64,000 nucleotides of DNA from NCBI RefSeq assembly GCF_000526995.1, contig NZ_AZUI01000001.1:3762001-3826000 (forward strand). Reading direction: 5' to 3'. This DNA is from Lacrimispora indolis DSM 755 (GTDB lineage: Bacteria > Bacillota > Clostridia > Lachnospirales > Lachnospiraceae). Within the stretch, counting starts at the first letter, position 1; every line of letters starts with the position of its first letter. Shown here in pieces: positions 17,117 to 25,514 of this stretch. The translations under genes and the position numbers were made by a program. The notes beneath the pieces were generated by a model that was not told the origin of the DNA, searched no databases, and was given only the letters and a program-made list of their open reading frames with translations.

Positions 17117-17825
17117 ATTTTTTCTTTTTTCCAAGATAAGCAGCTTTTACTGACTCGTCTGCCAGCAGCTTATCTCCTGAGCCTGACATGGTGATCCTGC
17201 CGGTTTCCAGCACATAGCCGATATCAGCCGTATGAAGGGCCATGTTGGCGTTCTGCTCAATGAGTAGAACGGTTACCCCTTTTTTGTTGATCTCCCGGAT
17301 AATAGAGAAAATATCCTTTACGATCAGAGGAGCAAGCCCCAGGGAAGGTTCATCCATCATAAGGATCTTTGGCTGGCTCATAAGAGCTCTGGCAACTGCC
17401 AGCATCTGCTGCTCGCCTCCTGAAAGGGTACCGGCAAGCTGCCAGCTTCTTTCCTTCAGCCGGGGGAACAGATCATAGACCCAGTCTATATTCTCCTTAA
17501 GATCGTCATTTCTTAAATAAGCCCCGATCTTGATATTTTCAATAACAGTCATATCCGGAAATACACGGCGGCCTTCCGGCACCAGGGCAATTCCTTTTGA
17601 TATGATATCAGGCGTATCCTTGCCGATCAATTCTTCCCCATCCAGGGTGATGCTGCTTCCTGCCGATGGCCTTACCAGCCCAACGATGGACTTTAGGGTG
17701 GTGCTTTTTCCGGCGCCATTGGCCCCAATCAGGGTCACAATGCTCTTATCCGGCACTTCAAAGGAAATTCCCTTAACGGCCTCAATTCCGCCGTAATTCA
17801 CTCGCAAATTATCAATCTTCAGCAT
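17115..17825 (-). CDS. livF: Branched-chain amino acid ABC transporter ATPase LivF
   Basis: A 236-residue nucleotide-binding subunit. Walker A IGANGAGKST (about residue 34), signature TLSGGEQQMLAVARALM, Walker B KILMMDEPSLGLAP. The YGGIEAVKGISFEV start and the VPEGRRVFPDMTVIENI segment are specific to LivF. Its start overlaps the livG end by 14 bases. It is the last gene of livJ-livH-livM-livG-livF and ends inside the bidirectional terminator. Confidence 0.95.
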   Translation of the reverse strand: MLKIDNLRVNYGGIEAVKGISFEVPDKSIVTLIGANGAGKSTTLKSIVGLVRPSAGSSITLDGEELIGKDTPDIISKGIALVPEGRRVFPDMTVIENIKIGAYLRNDDLKENIDWVYDLFPRLKERSWQLAGTLSGGEQQMLAVARALMSQPKILMMDEPSLGLAPLIVKDIFSIIREINKKGVTVLLIEQNANMALHTADIGYVLETGRITMSGSGDKLLADESVKAAYLGKKKK

Positions 17826-18678
17826 CGTCGCTCACCCCCAGATATGCTTCAATTACCCGTTCATTGTTCTGGATCTCATCCGGTGTTCCATGGGCGATCA
17901 GCTTGCCGAAATCCAGGACATAGATGCGGTCGGAAATCTGCATGACCAGATCCATGTGGTGCTCGATCATGAATACGGTAAGATGGTAGGAATCACGGAT
18001 CTGTTTGATAAAATCCGTTAAATCCTGGGTTTCCTGGGGATTCATGCCCGCAGCCGGTTCGTCAAGGAGCAGAAACTTCGGCTCCGTTGCAAGGGCTCTG
18101 GCGATCTCCAAACGCCTTTGCAGGCCGTAGGGAAGGGAAGAGGCGATCTCATCCTTTAAGTGGAGTAAGTTCTGTTCCTCTAAAAGGGCAGTGGCTTCGG
18201 CACGCATCCGTTCCTCCTCCTTACGGTTTAAGCGGAGGGTAGCGGAGAATACATTCTGTTTTGCCCGCATGTGTTTGGCGATAAGGACGTTGTCAAATAC
18301 GGACAGCTGTCCGAAAAGGCGGATGTTCTGGAAGGTACGGGCAATGCCCTTTTTCGTAATCACATCCGGCGTACTGCTGATCACTGTAATGGGCCTTGGC
18401 GTCACTTCTCCCAGGTACATTTTTTTCATCTTTCCCTTTGGGGTATTGGAAAGAATGGTTTCTCCCATAAAGTCCACCTGCCCGAAGGTAGGTTCATAAA
18501 TACCGGTAACACAGTTAAATGCGGTTGTCTTTCCTGCACCGTTGGGACCGATTAAGGCCACGATCTCTCCCTGGTTTACGTCAAGGGTCAGACCGTTTAC
18601 AGCCACAACGCCGCCGAACTGCATGGTGATGTCCTGCATGTGAAGCACATTGACGGCCGTTTTTTCTGCTTTTGACAT
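17812..18678 (-). CDS. livG: Branched-chain amino acid ABC transporter ATPase LivG
   Basis: A 288-residue nucleotide-binding subunit. Walker A GPNGAGKTT, Walker B FLLLDEPAAGMNP and the LivG-type insertion with ITKKGIARTFQNIRLFGQLS are clear; the signature helix reads SSLPYGLQRRLEIARALA (LPYG in place of LSGG, as usual for LivG). I chose ATG 18678, which overlaps the livM stop codon (TAATG) and has AGGGAG upstream; an in-frame ATG at 18720 would add 14 residues but lacks a binding site. Confidence 0.94.
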   Translation of the reverse strand: MSKAEKTAVNVLHMQDITMQFGGVVAVNGLTLDVNQGEIVALIGPNGAGKTTAFNCVTGIYEPTFGQVDFMGETILSNTPKGKMKKMYLGEVTPRPITVISSTPDVITKKGIARTFQNIRLFGQLSVFDNVLIAKHMRAKQNVFSATLRLNRKEEERMRAEATALLEEQNLLHLKDEIASSLPYGLQRRLEIARALATEPKFLLLDEPAAGMNPQETQDLTDFIKQIRDSYHLTVFMIEHHMDLVMQISDRIYVLDFGKLIAHGTPDEIQNNERVIEAYLGVSDDAED

Positions 18679-19781
18679 TATGAGTTTTCTCCCTTCTGTG
18701 CTTTGCTTTTTTTCTTCCATTTAGCCGGAATACCCCGGATCAGCCTTCCAAGGCCTTCCCAGGAAAATTCATTGCTGCCCATGATCCCGCGGCGGTAGAA
18801 GAGCACCACTGCCATCAGCAGGATAGAAAAGATGACCATACGGAAACCTGTGCGGAATAAGGGAACTTCAAATCCGCCGATGACCAGAGGGTTATCAAAG
18901 AAACGGAGCCATTCCCTTCCTGCAGTGACCAGAAATGCGCCGATGACGCTTCCCGTAATGCTTCCGATTCCACCCAGGACTACGATCAGCAGAATATCAT
19001 AGGTTAAGTTAATGGAAAAGGTCTTTGAATCAATGGAACGCATAAATATGGCCAGAAGTCCTCCGCCTACGCCGGTGAAAAAGGAGGAGATGACAAAGGA
19101 CAGCTCCTTGTAGCGGAATAAGTTTAAGCCCATGGCCTGAGCGGCCACTTCATCTTCACGGAGAGCCTTAAATGCCCGCCCGTAAGAGGAATTGATGAGA
19201 AGGACCATTAAAAAGATACAAAGGGCGCAAAGTCCAAAGGCGGCAAAAAGGTTAGGAAACCCGGGGATATTTTTTAATCCATAGGAACCGTTTGTAATGG
19301 TATTTAACTGGGGAGCCGCAATGACGGCCCGGATGATCTCAGAAAAGCCCAGGGTAGCAATAGCCAGGTAATCGCTTTTTAACCGGAGGACCGGGATGCC
19401 GATGAGGGCAGCCATGGCTGCGGCAAGAACACCTGCAAGAATAAGGGCCAGCCAATAGGGACATTGGAGGTTTGCAATGGCAGGTGCAATACCGCCCACG
19501 TAGTAAACGCTGGCCCGGCTGTCAACCGGAATGGTAAGGATGGCCACAGTATAGGCTCCGATTGCCATAAAACCGGCCTGGCCTAAAGAGAACAATCCTG
19601 TGAAACCGGTAAGCAGGTTCATGGAAACGGCCACTACCGCATAGATGGCGCTTCGCTCCAGGATGGAGATCTGATAGCTGTACTGGGCGCTGTTAGCCTG
19701 TAAGAATGCCAGCAGGCCGATGATGACCAGGAGAGCGATCAGAGTATAAAGTTTGTTTTTGGAAACTGCATTTTTCTTCAT
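18678..19781 (-). CDS. livM: Branched-chain amino acid ABC transporter permease LivM
   Basis: A 367-residue membrane protein with about nine to ten hydrophobic segments. AVSMNLLTGFTGLFSLGQAG and the LPVLRLKSDYLAIATLGFSE-like segment (GIPVLRLKSDYLAIATLGF) are LivM hallmarks; the EAA-like loop is ALREDEVAAQAMGLNLFRYK. ATG 19781 follows a GTGAGG site; an earlier GTG/CTG-type start would overlap livH. It partners with LivH in the translocation channel. Confidence 0.94.
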   Translation of the reverse strand: MKKNAVSKNKLYTLIALLVIIGLLAFLQANSAQYSYQISILERSAIYAVVAVSMNLLTGFTGLFSLGQAGFMAIGAYTVAILTIPVDSRASVYYVGGIAPAIANLQCPYWLALILAGVLAAAMAALIGIPVLRLKSDYLAIATLGFSEIIRAVIAAPQLNTITNGSYGLKNIPGFPNLFAAFGLCALCIFLMVLLINSSYGRAFKALREDEVAAQAMGLNLFRYKELSFVISSFFTGVGGGLLAIFMRSIDSKTFSINLTYDILLIVVLGGIGSITGSVIGAFLVTAGREWLRFFDNPLVIGGFEVPLFRTGFRMVIFSILLMAVVLFYRRGIMGSNEFSWEGLGRLIRGIPAKWKKKSKAQKGENS

Positions 19782-19791
19782 AGTGGGCACC

Positions 19792-20673
19792 TCACACTTT
19801 ATCGGTCGTCTTCTCACCGAACAGTCCCGTAGGCTTGATCAGGAGAATGATGATTAACAGAACAAAGGTAAATGCGTCGCTGAAGGTGGAATATCCCAAG
19901 GCAACCAGGGCGGTTTCCCCCAGGCCCAGAATAAATCCTCCGATCACGGCGCCTGGAATGCTGCCGATGCCGCCGAAAACTGCCGCAACAAAGCATTTTA
20001 AGCCAGGCAGGGAGCCGGAGAACGGGAATACGGTCATACGGTCTGTAAAATAGAGTACGGAGCCGATGGCGGCTAAAAGGGAACCGATGGCAAACGTAAA
20101 GGTGATAATACGGTTGATCTTGATTCCCATGAGAGAGGCTGTATCATAATCTTTTGCCACCGCCCGCATGGCCATACCGATCTTAGTCTTATTGATCAGG
20201 ATGATGAGTCCGTAAACAATGACCAGAGTTAAGACCGGCGTTAGAAAGGTGACAAAGGATGCAGAAAGGCCGCCGATCTGGTAGATTTTCTTCAGAAACG
20301 GAATTTCCGGATACCCCTTTGGCAAAGCTGTAAATAAATAAGTAGCCAGGTTCTGTAAAAGGTAGGAGACACCGATCGCAGAAATCATGACCGACATTCT
20401 GGGAGCGGAGCGTAAGGGGCGGTAAGCCACCCGTTCAATGGTTACACCTAATAATACGGTGACCAGTAATACCACTGGAATAGAGATGTACCAGGGAAAA
20501 CTTGCCATGGCAAATATCATAAAGTAACCGGCCATCATAAAGATATCGCCGTGGGCGAAGTTGATGAGCCGCAGGATCCCGTAAACCAGGGTATAGCCAA
20601 TGGCAATTAACGCATAAGCGCCGCCCAGGGAGATACCGGTCAGGCACTGCTGTAAAAAGGTTGAAAGACTCAT
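19792..20673 (-). CDS. livH: Branched-chain amino acid ABC transporter permease LivH
   Basis: A 293-residue membrane protein. The N-terminal GISLGGAYALIAIGYTLVYG and LINFAHGDIFMMAGY are diagnostic for LivH. The coupling loop MRAVAKDYDTASLMGIKINR is present. It follows livJ after 138 bases that contain a hairpin (20749-20776), a common arrangement that lets the binding protein be made in excess. Confidence 0.95.
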   Translation of the reverse strand: MSLSTFLQQCLTGISLGGAYALIAIGYTLVYGILRLINFAHGDIFMMAGYFMIFAMASFPWYISIPVVLLVTVLLGVTIERVAYRPLRSAPRMSVMISAIGVSYLLQNLATYLFTALPKGYPEIPFLKKIYQIGGLSASFVTFLTPVLTLVIVYGLIILINKTKIGMAMRAVAKDYDTASLMGIKINRIITFTFAIGSLLAAIGSVLYFTDRMTVFPFSGSLPGLKCFVAAVFGGIGSIPGAVIGGFILGLGETALVALGYSTFSDAFTFVLLIIILLIKPTGLFGEKTTDKV

Positions 20674-20748
20674 GTGGCGAAATGCCTCCTATCTGTTGAG
20701 TATGTATTGTGCAGCAAATCCAGGGCTTACTGCATGTGGAAATGGAAC

Positions 20749-20776
20749 GAGTGGGGAAGGAAATACGTCCCCACTC
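20749..20776 (-). promoter_or_regulatory. Intercistronic hairpin between livJ and livH
   Basis: GAGTGGGG and CCCCACTC form a perfect 8-bp stem with a 12-nt loop. There is no T-run, so it is more likely an mRNA-stabilising or processing stem protecting the livJ message than a full terminator. Confidence 0.55.
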
Positions 20777-20811
20777 ATCTGGTAATGACTGCATTGTCAC
20801 GGTAGATTTGA

Positions 20812-21990
20812 TTATTTTACCGTTGTAGTTGTTAAGAATTTGAACTTGCCGTTTTCAATGGTCTTGATGAACGCCATGTCTTTCTTGGCATCTCCGTTTT
20901 CATCAAAGGATATGCTTCCTGTAACGCCGTCAAGGGATACGCCCTTTAATGCATCGCGGATAGCTGTGCCGTCTGTGGAGCCTGCTGTTTCAATGGCTTT
21001 TAATGCACAGAGGTAAGCATCGTAACCAAGTGCGGATACAGCCGGGATGATCTCATCCTGCTTGTTTTCCTTTAAATAAGCCTTAAAGCCGGAGATAAAG
21101 GAAGCTGCTTCCTCGTTAGCCGGTTCTGCTTCGTCAAAGAAGGTGGAAAGTACTACGCCCTCCGCAGAACTGCCTGCGTTTTCGATGACGGTGGAGTTCT
21201 CCCAGGTATCGCCGGCAGCGATGGTGGCTGTAATTCCAAGCTCACGGGCCTGCTTAATAATAAGAGGAGCCGTGGTAATGGAGGATGGTGCAAAAATGAT
21301 GTCAGGGTTCTGAGCCTTGATATTTGTAAGGATGGCCTTAAAATCGGTCTGGTTGGTCTGGAACTGTTCTTCGCTTACAACGGAACCGCCTAAGCCTGTA
21401 AACGCTGTTTTGAAGAAGGAACCAAGGCCGGAGGAATAATCATCTCCTAACTGGGTGATGACGGCAGCTGTCTTTGCTCCGTTGTCGTTGGCGTAGTTTG
21501 CCATGACCGTACCCTGGAAGGGATCTAAGAAGCATACACGGAAATAGAAATCATTTCCCTGTGTTACCTGAGGGTTGGTACAGGAAGCACCGATGGCAGG
21601 GATTTTGGCATCTGCAAATATCTGTCCTGCGGCAATGGAAACGCCGGATCCGTAGCTTCCAAGCACAACGGAAACCTTTTCACTCATCAGCTTCTGTGCT
21701 GCATTGACGGCCTCTGTCTTGTCGGATTTGTTATCCACTTCCACTAATTCCACCTTATACTCTTCTCCGCCGATCTTAACCGTTGGATGAGTCTTGTTTG
21801 CGTAGCGCATTCCCAGGACTTCCTGAAAACCTCCGCCTCCGTTTTCTCCGGTGGTAGGTTCGAATACGCCGATCTTAACGACTTTTGCGCCGCCGGAACC
21901 GGAAGAAGAGGAACCCGAGCTGCAGCCGGCAACCAGGCTGGCGCTCATACATGCTGCAAGAGTGACTGCAAAAACTTTCTTCAATTTCAT
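20812..21990 (-). CDS. livJ: Branched-chain amino acid-binding lipoprotein LivJ/LivK
   Basis: A 392-residue extracytoplasmic binding protein tethered to the membrane. The signal peptide ends in the lipobox LVAGC, with Cys23 as the lipidated residue, followed by a Ser/Gly linker. The periplasmic-binding fold type I runs from about 38 (KIGVFEPTTGENGGGGFQEV) to the end, with YGSGVSIAAGQIFADAKIPAIGASCTNP in the leucine/isoleucine-binding family style. First gene of the liv operon, with a strong promoter at 22062-22090 and AGGAGG before ATG 21990. Confidence 0.94.
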   Translation of the reverse strand: MKLKKVFAVTLAACMSASLVAGCSSGSSSSGSGGAKVVKIGVFEPTTGENGGGGFQEVLGMRYANKTHPTVKIGGEEYKVELVEVDNKSDKTEAVNAAQKLMSEKVSVVLGSYGSGVSIAAGQIFADAKIPAIGASCTNPQVTQGNDFYFRVCFLDPFQGTVMANYANDNGAKTAAVITQLGDDYSSGLGSFFKTAFTGLGGSVVSEEQFQTNQTDFKAILTNIKAQNPDIIFAPSSITTAPLIIKQARELGITATIAAGDTWENSTVIENAGSSAEGVVLSTFFDEAEPANEEAASFISGFKAYLKENKQDEIIPAVSALGYDAYLCALKAIETAGSTDGTAIRDALKGVSLDGVTGSISFDENGDAKKDMAFIKTIENGKFKFLTTTTVK

Positions 21991-22061
21991 AATGATTATC
22001 CTCCTTTATGTGTATCTCATACAAATACAACTGTCTCTCGTGTGGATACACGTTGCATTAT

Positions 22062-22090
22062 ATTATATACAGAAGATTGAAAAAGTGCAA
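22062..22090 (-). promoter_or_regulatory. Sigma-A promoter of the liv operon
   Basis: On the minus strand TTGCAC (22090-22085), 17-nt spacer, TATAAT (22067-22062). It gives a leader of about 65 bases before livJ. No CodY-like box was recognised. Confidence 0.88.
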
Positions 22091-22141
22091 GAAAAAAATG
22101 AAAGAAATTAATAATTTTAAATAAAATAATGTTTTCACCGC

Positions 22142-22180
22142 AAAAAAATAAGTCCGGTCTCTTATAGAGAGACCGGACTT
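22142..22180 (-). terminator. Rho-independent terminator of pyrG
   Basis: AAGTCCGGTCTCT (22150-22162) and its reverse complement (22168-22180) form a 13-bp stem with a 5-nt loop. On the minus strand the stem is followed by T residues (plus-strand A-run 22142-22148). It lies 26 bases past the pyrG stop and upstream of the liv promoter. Confidence 0.88.
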
Positions 22181-22206
22181 GCTATTTTATATCCGTGGCT
22201 GGCGGA

Positions 22207-23811
22207 TTATTGGTTTTCAATGGCCGCACGGATGAATTCACGGAACAGGGGATGAGGCCTGTTTGGTCTTGACTTGAATTCCGGATGAGCCTGGGTGGCC
22301 AGGAACCAGGGATGGGCGGGAATTTCTATCATTTCCACGATCCGTCCGTCAGGAGAAATGCCGGAAAGCTTCATTCCTGCATTTGCCAGGGCTTCACGGA
22401 AGTCGTTGTTCACCTCATAGCGGTGTCTGTGGCGCTCGTGGATCAGTTCTTCCCCATATACCTGGTAAGCCTTGGAGGATTTGTCCAGAACACAGGGATA
22501 GGAGCCTAAGCGTAAGGTTCCTCCGATGTCCTCGATGCCGTTTTGATCCGGCATTAAATGGATGACCGGATGAGTGGTGTCTGCATCAAGCTCTGAGGTA
22601 TGGGCATCGGCAAAGCCTGCCACGTGGCGGGCAAACTCCACGATAGCCATCTGCATGCCAAGACAGAGGCCAAGGAATGGGAGGTTGTTTTCCCTTGCAT
22701 ACCGGATGGATGAAATCTTTCCTTCAATACCGCGGCTGCCAAAACCGCCGGGAACCAGAATCCCGCTTACATCCTGGAAGAAGCTGGCGGCGTTTTCATC
22801 GGTTACAAGCTCTGAATCTACCCACTTAATATGAACTTTGGCTCTGTGGAAGACGCCGCCGTGCTTCAATGCTTCCACCACGGAAATATATGCATCGTGA
22901 AGCTGGATGTATTTGCCCACCAGAGCGACTGTCACTTCTTTTTCCGGATGCTTCCAGTTTTCGATCATGGAAGTCCACTCTTTCAGATCTGGCTTTGGAC
23001 ATGGGAGATTTAAGTTTTCACATGCCACTTCCGCTAAATGTTCCTCCTCCATGGCAAGGGGAAGTTCATACAATACTTCCACATCCAGGTTTTGAAGTAC
23101 GTGGGTTTTGGGTACGTTACAGAATTGTGCGATTTTGCTTCGGATCCCGTCATCAAGGGGCAGTTCGGAACGGCATACGATGATGTCGGGCTGGATTCCC
23201 ATTCCTTGTAAGTCTTTTACGCTGGACTGGGTGGGTTTGGTTTTCAGTTCTCCGGAGACCTTTAGATATGGAACCAGGGTCACGTGGATGAGAATGACAT
23301 TCTCGTGGCCTGCTTCGTGTTGGAATTGTCTGATCGCTTCTAAGAATGGCTGGCTTTCGATGTCGCCTACCGTTCCGCCTACTTCTATGATGGCGATTTC
23401 TGTTTCAGAGGAATTGCTGTTGCTGCAGTGAAAGCGGCTTTTGATTTCGTCGGTAATGTGAGGAATGACCTGTACGGTGCCTCCTCCGAAATCCCCGCGC
23501 CGTTCACGGGTCAGTACGGTCCAGTAGACCTTACCGGTGGTGACATTGGAATTCTGGGTCAGGTTTTCATCGATAAATCGTTCATAGTGGCCAAGGTCAA
23601 GATCGGTTTCTGCGCCGTCCTCAGTAACAAAGACCTCTCCGTGCTGCACCGGGTTCATGGTGCCGGGATCAATGTTGATGTAAGGATCAAATTTCTGCAT
23701 CGTGACCTTATAGCCTCTGGCCTTCAGCAGCCGTCCAAGGGATGCTGCGGTAATACCTTTGCCGAGCCCGGATACAACGCCCCCGGTGACAAATACGTAT
23801 TTCACTGACAT
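22207..23811 (-). CDS. pyrG: CTP synthase
   Basis: A 534-residue enzyme that aminates UTP to CTP with glutamine. The synthetase domain begins [23 protein letters not shown] (P-loop) and contains [15 protein letters not shown] and [23 protein letters not shown]. The glutamine amidotransferase domain (about 290-534) has the oxyanion GGFGSRG, the nucleophile in [13 protein letters not shown] and the HPEF histidine. Monocistronic: terminator at 22142-22180, -10-like TATAAT on the minus strand at 23867-23862. I see no leader terminator of the pyrG attenuation type. Confidence 0.97.
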   Translation of the reverse strand: MSVKYVFVTGGVVSGLGKGITAASLGRLLKARGYKVTMQKFDPYINIDPGTMNPVQHGEVFVTEDGAETDLDLGHYERFIDENLTQNSNVTTGKVYWTVLTRERRGDFGGGTVQVIPHITDEIKSRFHCSNSNSSETEIAIIEVGGTVGDIESQPFLEAIRQFQHEAGHENVILIHVTLVPYLKVSGELKTKPTQSSVKDLQGMGIQPDIIVCRSELPLDDGIRSKIAQFCNVPKTHVLQNLDVEVLYELPLAMEEEHLAEVACENLNLPCPKPDLKEWTSMIENWKHPEKEVTVALVGKYIQLHDAYISVVEALKHGGVFHRAKVHIKWVDSELVTDENAASFFQDVSGILVPGGFGSRGIEGKISSIRYARENNLPFLGLCLGMQMAIVEFARHVAGFADAHTSELDADTTHPVIHLMPDQNGIEDIGGTLRLGSYPCVLDKSSKAYQVYGEELIHERHRHRYEVNNDFREALANAGMKLSGISPDGRIVEMIEIPAHPWFLATQAHPEFKSRPNRPHPLFREFIRAAIENQ

Positions 23812-23861
23812 AACAGTGTAACCTCCTTTTGTAATGGTATGGGGATATTTTTAAAAAAGAG

Positions 23862-23867
23862 ATTATA
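23862..23867 (-). promoter_or_regulatory. Probable -10 element for pyrG
   Basis: A TATAAT on the minus strand about 50 bases upstream of the pyrG start. The position 17 bases further up is a T-rich AGATTT-like sequence, a weak -35. Confidence 0.45.
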
Positions 23868-23981
23868 CACCCATTTGATAAAAAAATCTAGTAGCATTGA
23901 AAAAAACTTTTGATTATTAAGTGTCGGCTTAGGAATAAGTTCCTTCATAAGTTTCGATTCCAAGGAAATCGGGATTGTGAT

Positions 23982-24010
23982 TGACAGGAGAAAAAAGGAT
24001 GTCTATACTA
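23982..24010 (+). promoter_or_regulatory. Sigma-A promoter of the BMP nucleoside importer operon
   Basis: Consensus TTGACA (23982-23987), 17-nt spacer, TATACT (24005-24010). A leader of about 105 bases containing a terminator-like hairpin (24049-24085) follows. Confidence 0.9.
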
Positions 24011-24048
24011 GGGGGGTGTATTTTATTTTTATAAGGTCGTGACAATTG

Positions 24049-24085
24049 CGTCAGGTGAGCCCAAAGCGGAACCTGGCGCTTTTTG
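24049..24085 (+). terminator. Leader terminator (attenuator candidate) upstream of the BMP gene
   Basis: GCGTCAGGT (24049-24057) pairs with ACCTGGCGC (24072-24080), with one G-U pair, and is followed by TTTTT. It lies between the promoter and the first gene, so transcription must read through it. The upstream leader is only about 35 bases, too short for a known purine riboswitch aptamer. Confidence 0.65.
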
Positions 24086-24122
24086 TATTTGGCCGGAACT
24101 TATGTTTAAGGAGGAGAAGATT

Positions 24123-25403
24123 ATGAAATTAAGGAAATTGGTTTGTCTGGCTTTGGCAAGTCTTATGGCTCTGTCTTTATCAGCCTGCGGAAATTCTGCA
24201 GCCCCGTCCACTGCCGCCGGAGAAAAGACGGAAGCACAGGCAACAGAAACTGAGAAAGAAGCTGACACTGGGGCAGAGACAAAGGAAGCTGTTTCCACGG
24301 GAGGGATCGCCAAGGAAGATATAAAGGTTGGCTTTATTTATATCGGTGATGAAAACGAAGGATATACGGCTGCTCATTATAAGGGTGCAATGGAAATGAA
24401 GGAAGCGCTGGGCCTGTCTGATGACCAGATCATCGTAAAATGGAATGTTCCGGAGGATGAAACCTGTAAGGATGCAGCCATGGATCTGGCTGACCAGGGC
24501 TGCAGCATAATTTTTGCCAACAGCTTTGGCCATGAGTCCTATATGCTGGAAGCTGCAAAGGAGTATCCAGATGTGCAGTTCTGCCATGCAACCGGATATC
24601 AGGCTGCTTTAAGCGGTTTAAGCAACATGCATAACTATTTTACCAATGTTTACGAATCCCGCTACGTATCCGGTGTTGTTGCAGGTCTTAAAATAAACCA
24701 GATGATCGAAGAGGGTAAGGTGAATAAGGATGCGGTTAAGATCGGCTACGTAGGCGCTTACCCCTATGCTGAAGTCATCAGCGGCTATACCTCCTTCTTT
24801 TTAGGAGTTCGTTCCATCTGTCCGGAAGCAACGATGGAAGTAAAATATACAAACAGCTGGGCAAGCTTTGATTTGGAAAAAGAGGCTGCTGATGCCCTGA
24901 TTTCCGACGGCTGTGTTTTGATCAGCCAGCATGCGGATACCACCGGAGCTCCTACTGCCTGTGAAGCTGCCGGCGTTCCATGTGTGGGCTACAATATCTC
25001 CATGATAGCCACCGCACCGAAAACGGCACTTACTTCCGCTTCCATTGACTGGGGCCCATATGTGACCTATGCAGTACAGAGCGTCATTGACGGCAAATCC
25101 TTTGACACAGACTGGTGTCAGGGCTACAAGGAAGGAGCAAATTCCATAACAGAGCTTAATAAGGACGCAATCGCTCCCGGAACAGAGGAAAAGGTGAAGG
25201 AAGTGGAAGATGCCCTGAAGGCAGGCACTCTTCATGTGTTTGATACCTCTGCTTTTACTGTTGGAGGCGAAACGCTGGAAACCTATAAAAAGGACGGAAG
25301 CGATGTGGAATATATCGAGGATGGTTATTTCCATGAGTCTGAGCATGGTTCCGCGCCGGCATTTGATGTTTTGATTGATGGCATTACCACCATTGAAAAT
25401 TAA
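24123..25403 (+). CDS. BMP family ABC transporter substrate-binding lipoprotein (nucleoside type)
   Basis: A 426-residue lipoprotein. Signal peptide with lipobox LSLSACGN, then a Thr/Glu/Ala-rich linker to about residue 60. The BMP (PnrA/TmpC) domain follows: KVGFIYIGDENEGYTAAHYKG, a GCSIIFANSFGHESYM segment, KIGYVGAYPYAEVISGYTSFFLG and ISQHADTTGAPTACEAAGVP. BMP proteins bind purine nucleosides such as guanosine or inosine in most studied cases. It heads an operon with one double-domain ATPase and two permeases. Start ATG 24123 behind AAGGAGGAG. Confidence 0.92.
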   Translation: MKLRKLVCLALASLMALSLSACGNSAAPSTAAGEKTEAQATETEKEADTGAETKEAVSTGGIAKEDIKVGFIYIGDENEGYTAAHYKGAMEMKEALGLSDDQIIVKWNVPEDETCKDAAMDLADQGCSIIFANSFGHESYMLEAAKEYPDVQFCHATGYQAALSGLSNMHNYFTNVYESRYVSGVVAGLKINQMIEEGKVNKDAVKIGYVGAYPYAEVISGYTSFFLGVRSICPEATMEVKYTNSWASFDLEKEAADALISDGCVLISQHADTTGAPTACEAAGVPCVGYNISMIATAPKTALTSASIDWGPYVTYAVQSVIDGKSFDTDWCQGYKEGANSITELNKDAIAPGTEEKVKEVEDALKAGTLHVFDTSAFTVGGETLETYKKDGSDVEYIEDGYFHESEHGSAPAFDVLIDGITTIEN

Positions 25404-25430
25404 ATGTCACGGAGGAATGAGTCAGGCTTA

Positions 25431-25463
25431 AAAGCGGCGCCGGAGATTCCGGCCCCGCTTTTT
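25431..25463 (+). terminator. Intercistronic terminator after the BMP gene
   Basis: AAAGCGG-CGCCGG pairs with CCGGCC-CCGCTTT around AGATT, followed by TTTTT. It lies 28 bases past the BMP stop codon. Partial termination here would yield more binding protein than ATPase and permeases. Confidence 0.75.
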
Positions 25464-25514
25464 GCGGTTAAATAAGAGAATGGAAAATACAGGAAGTGGG
25501 AAAGGGAGGTTAGT

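Noticed and set aside
24011..24122. Purine (guanine) riboswitch in the BMP operon leader
   Set aside because: The leader before the terminator stem is about 35 bases and lacks the conserved three-way junction of purine aptamers.
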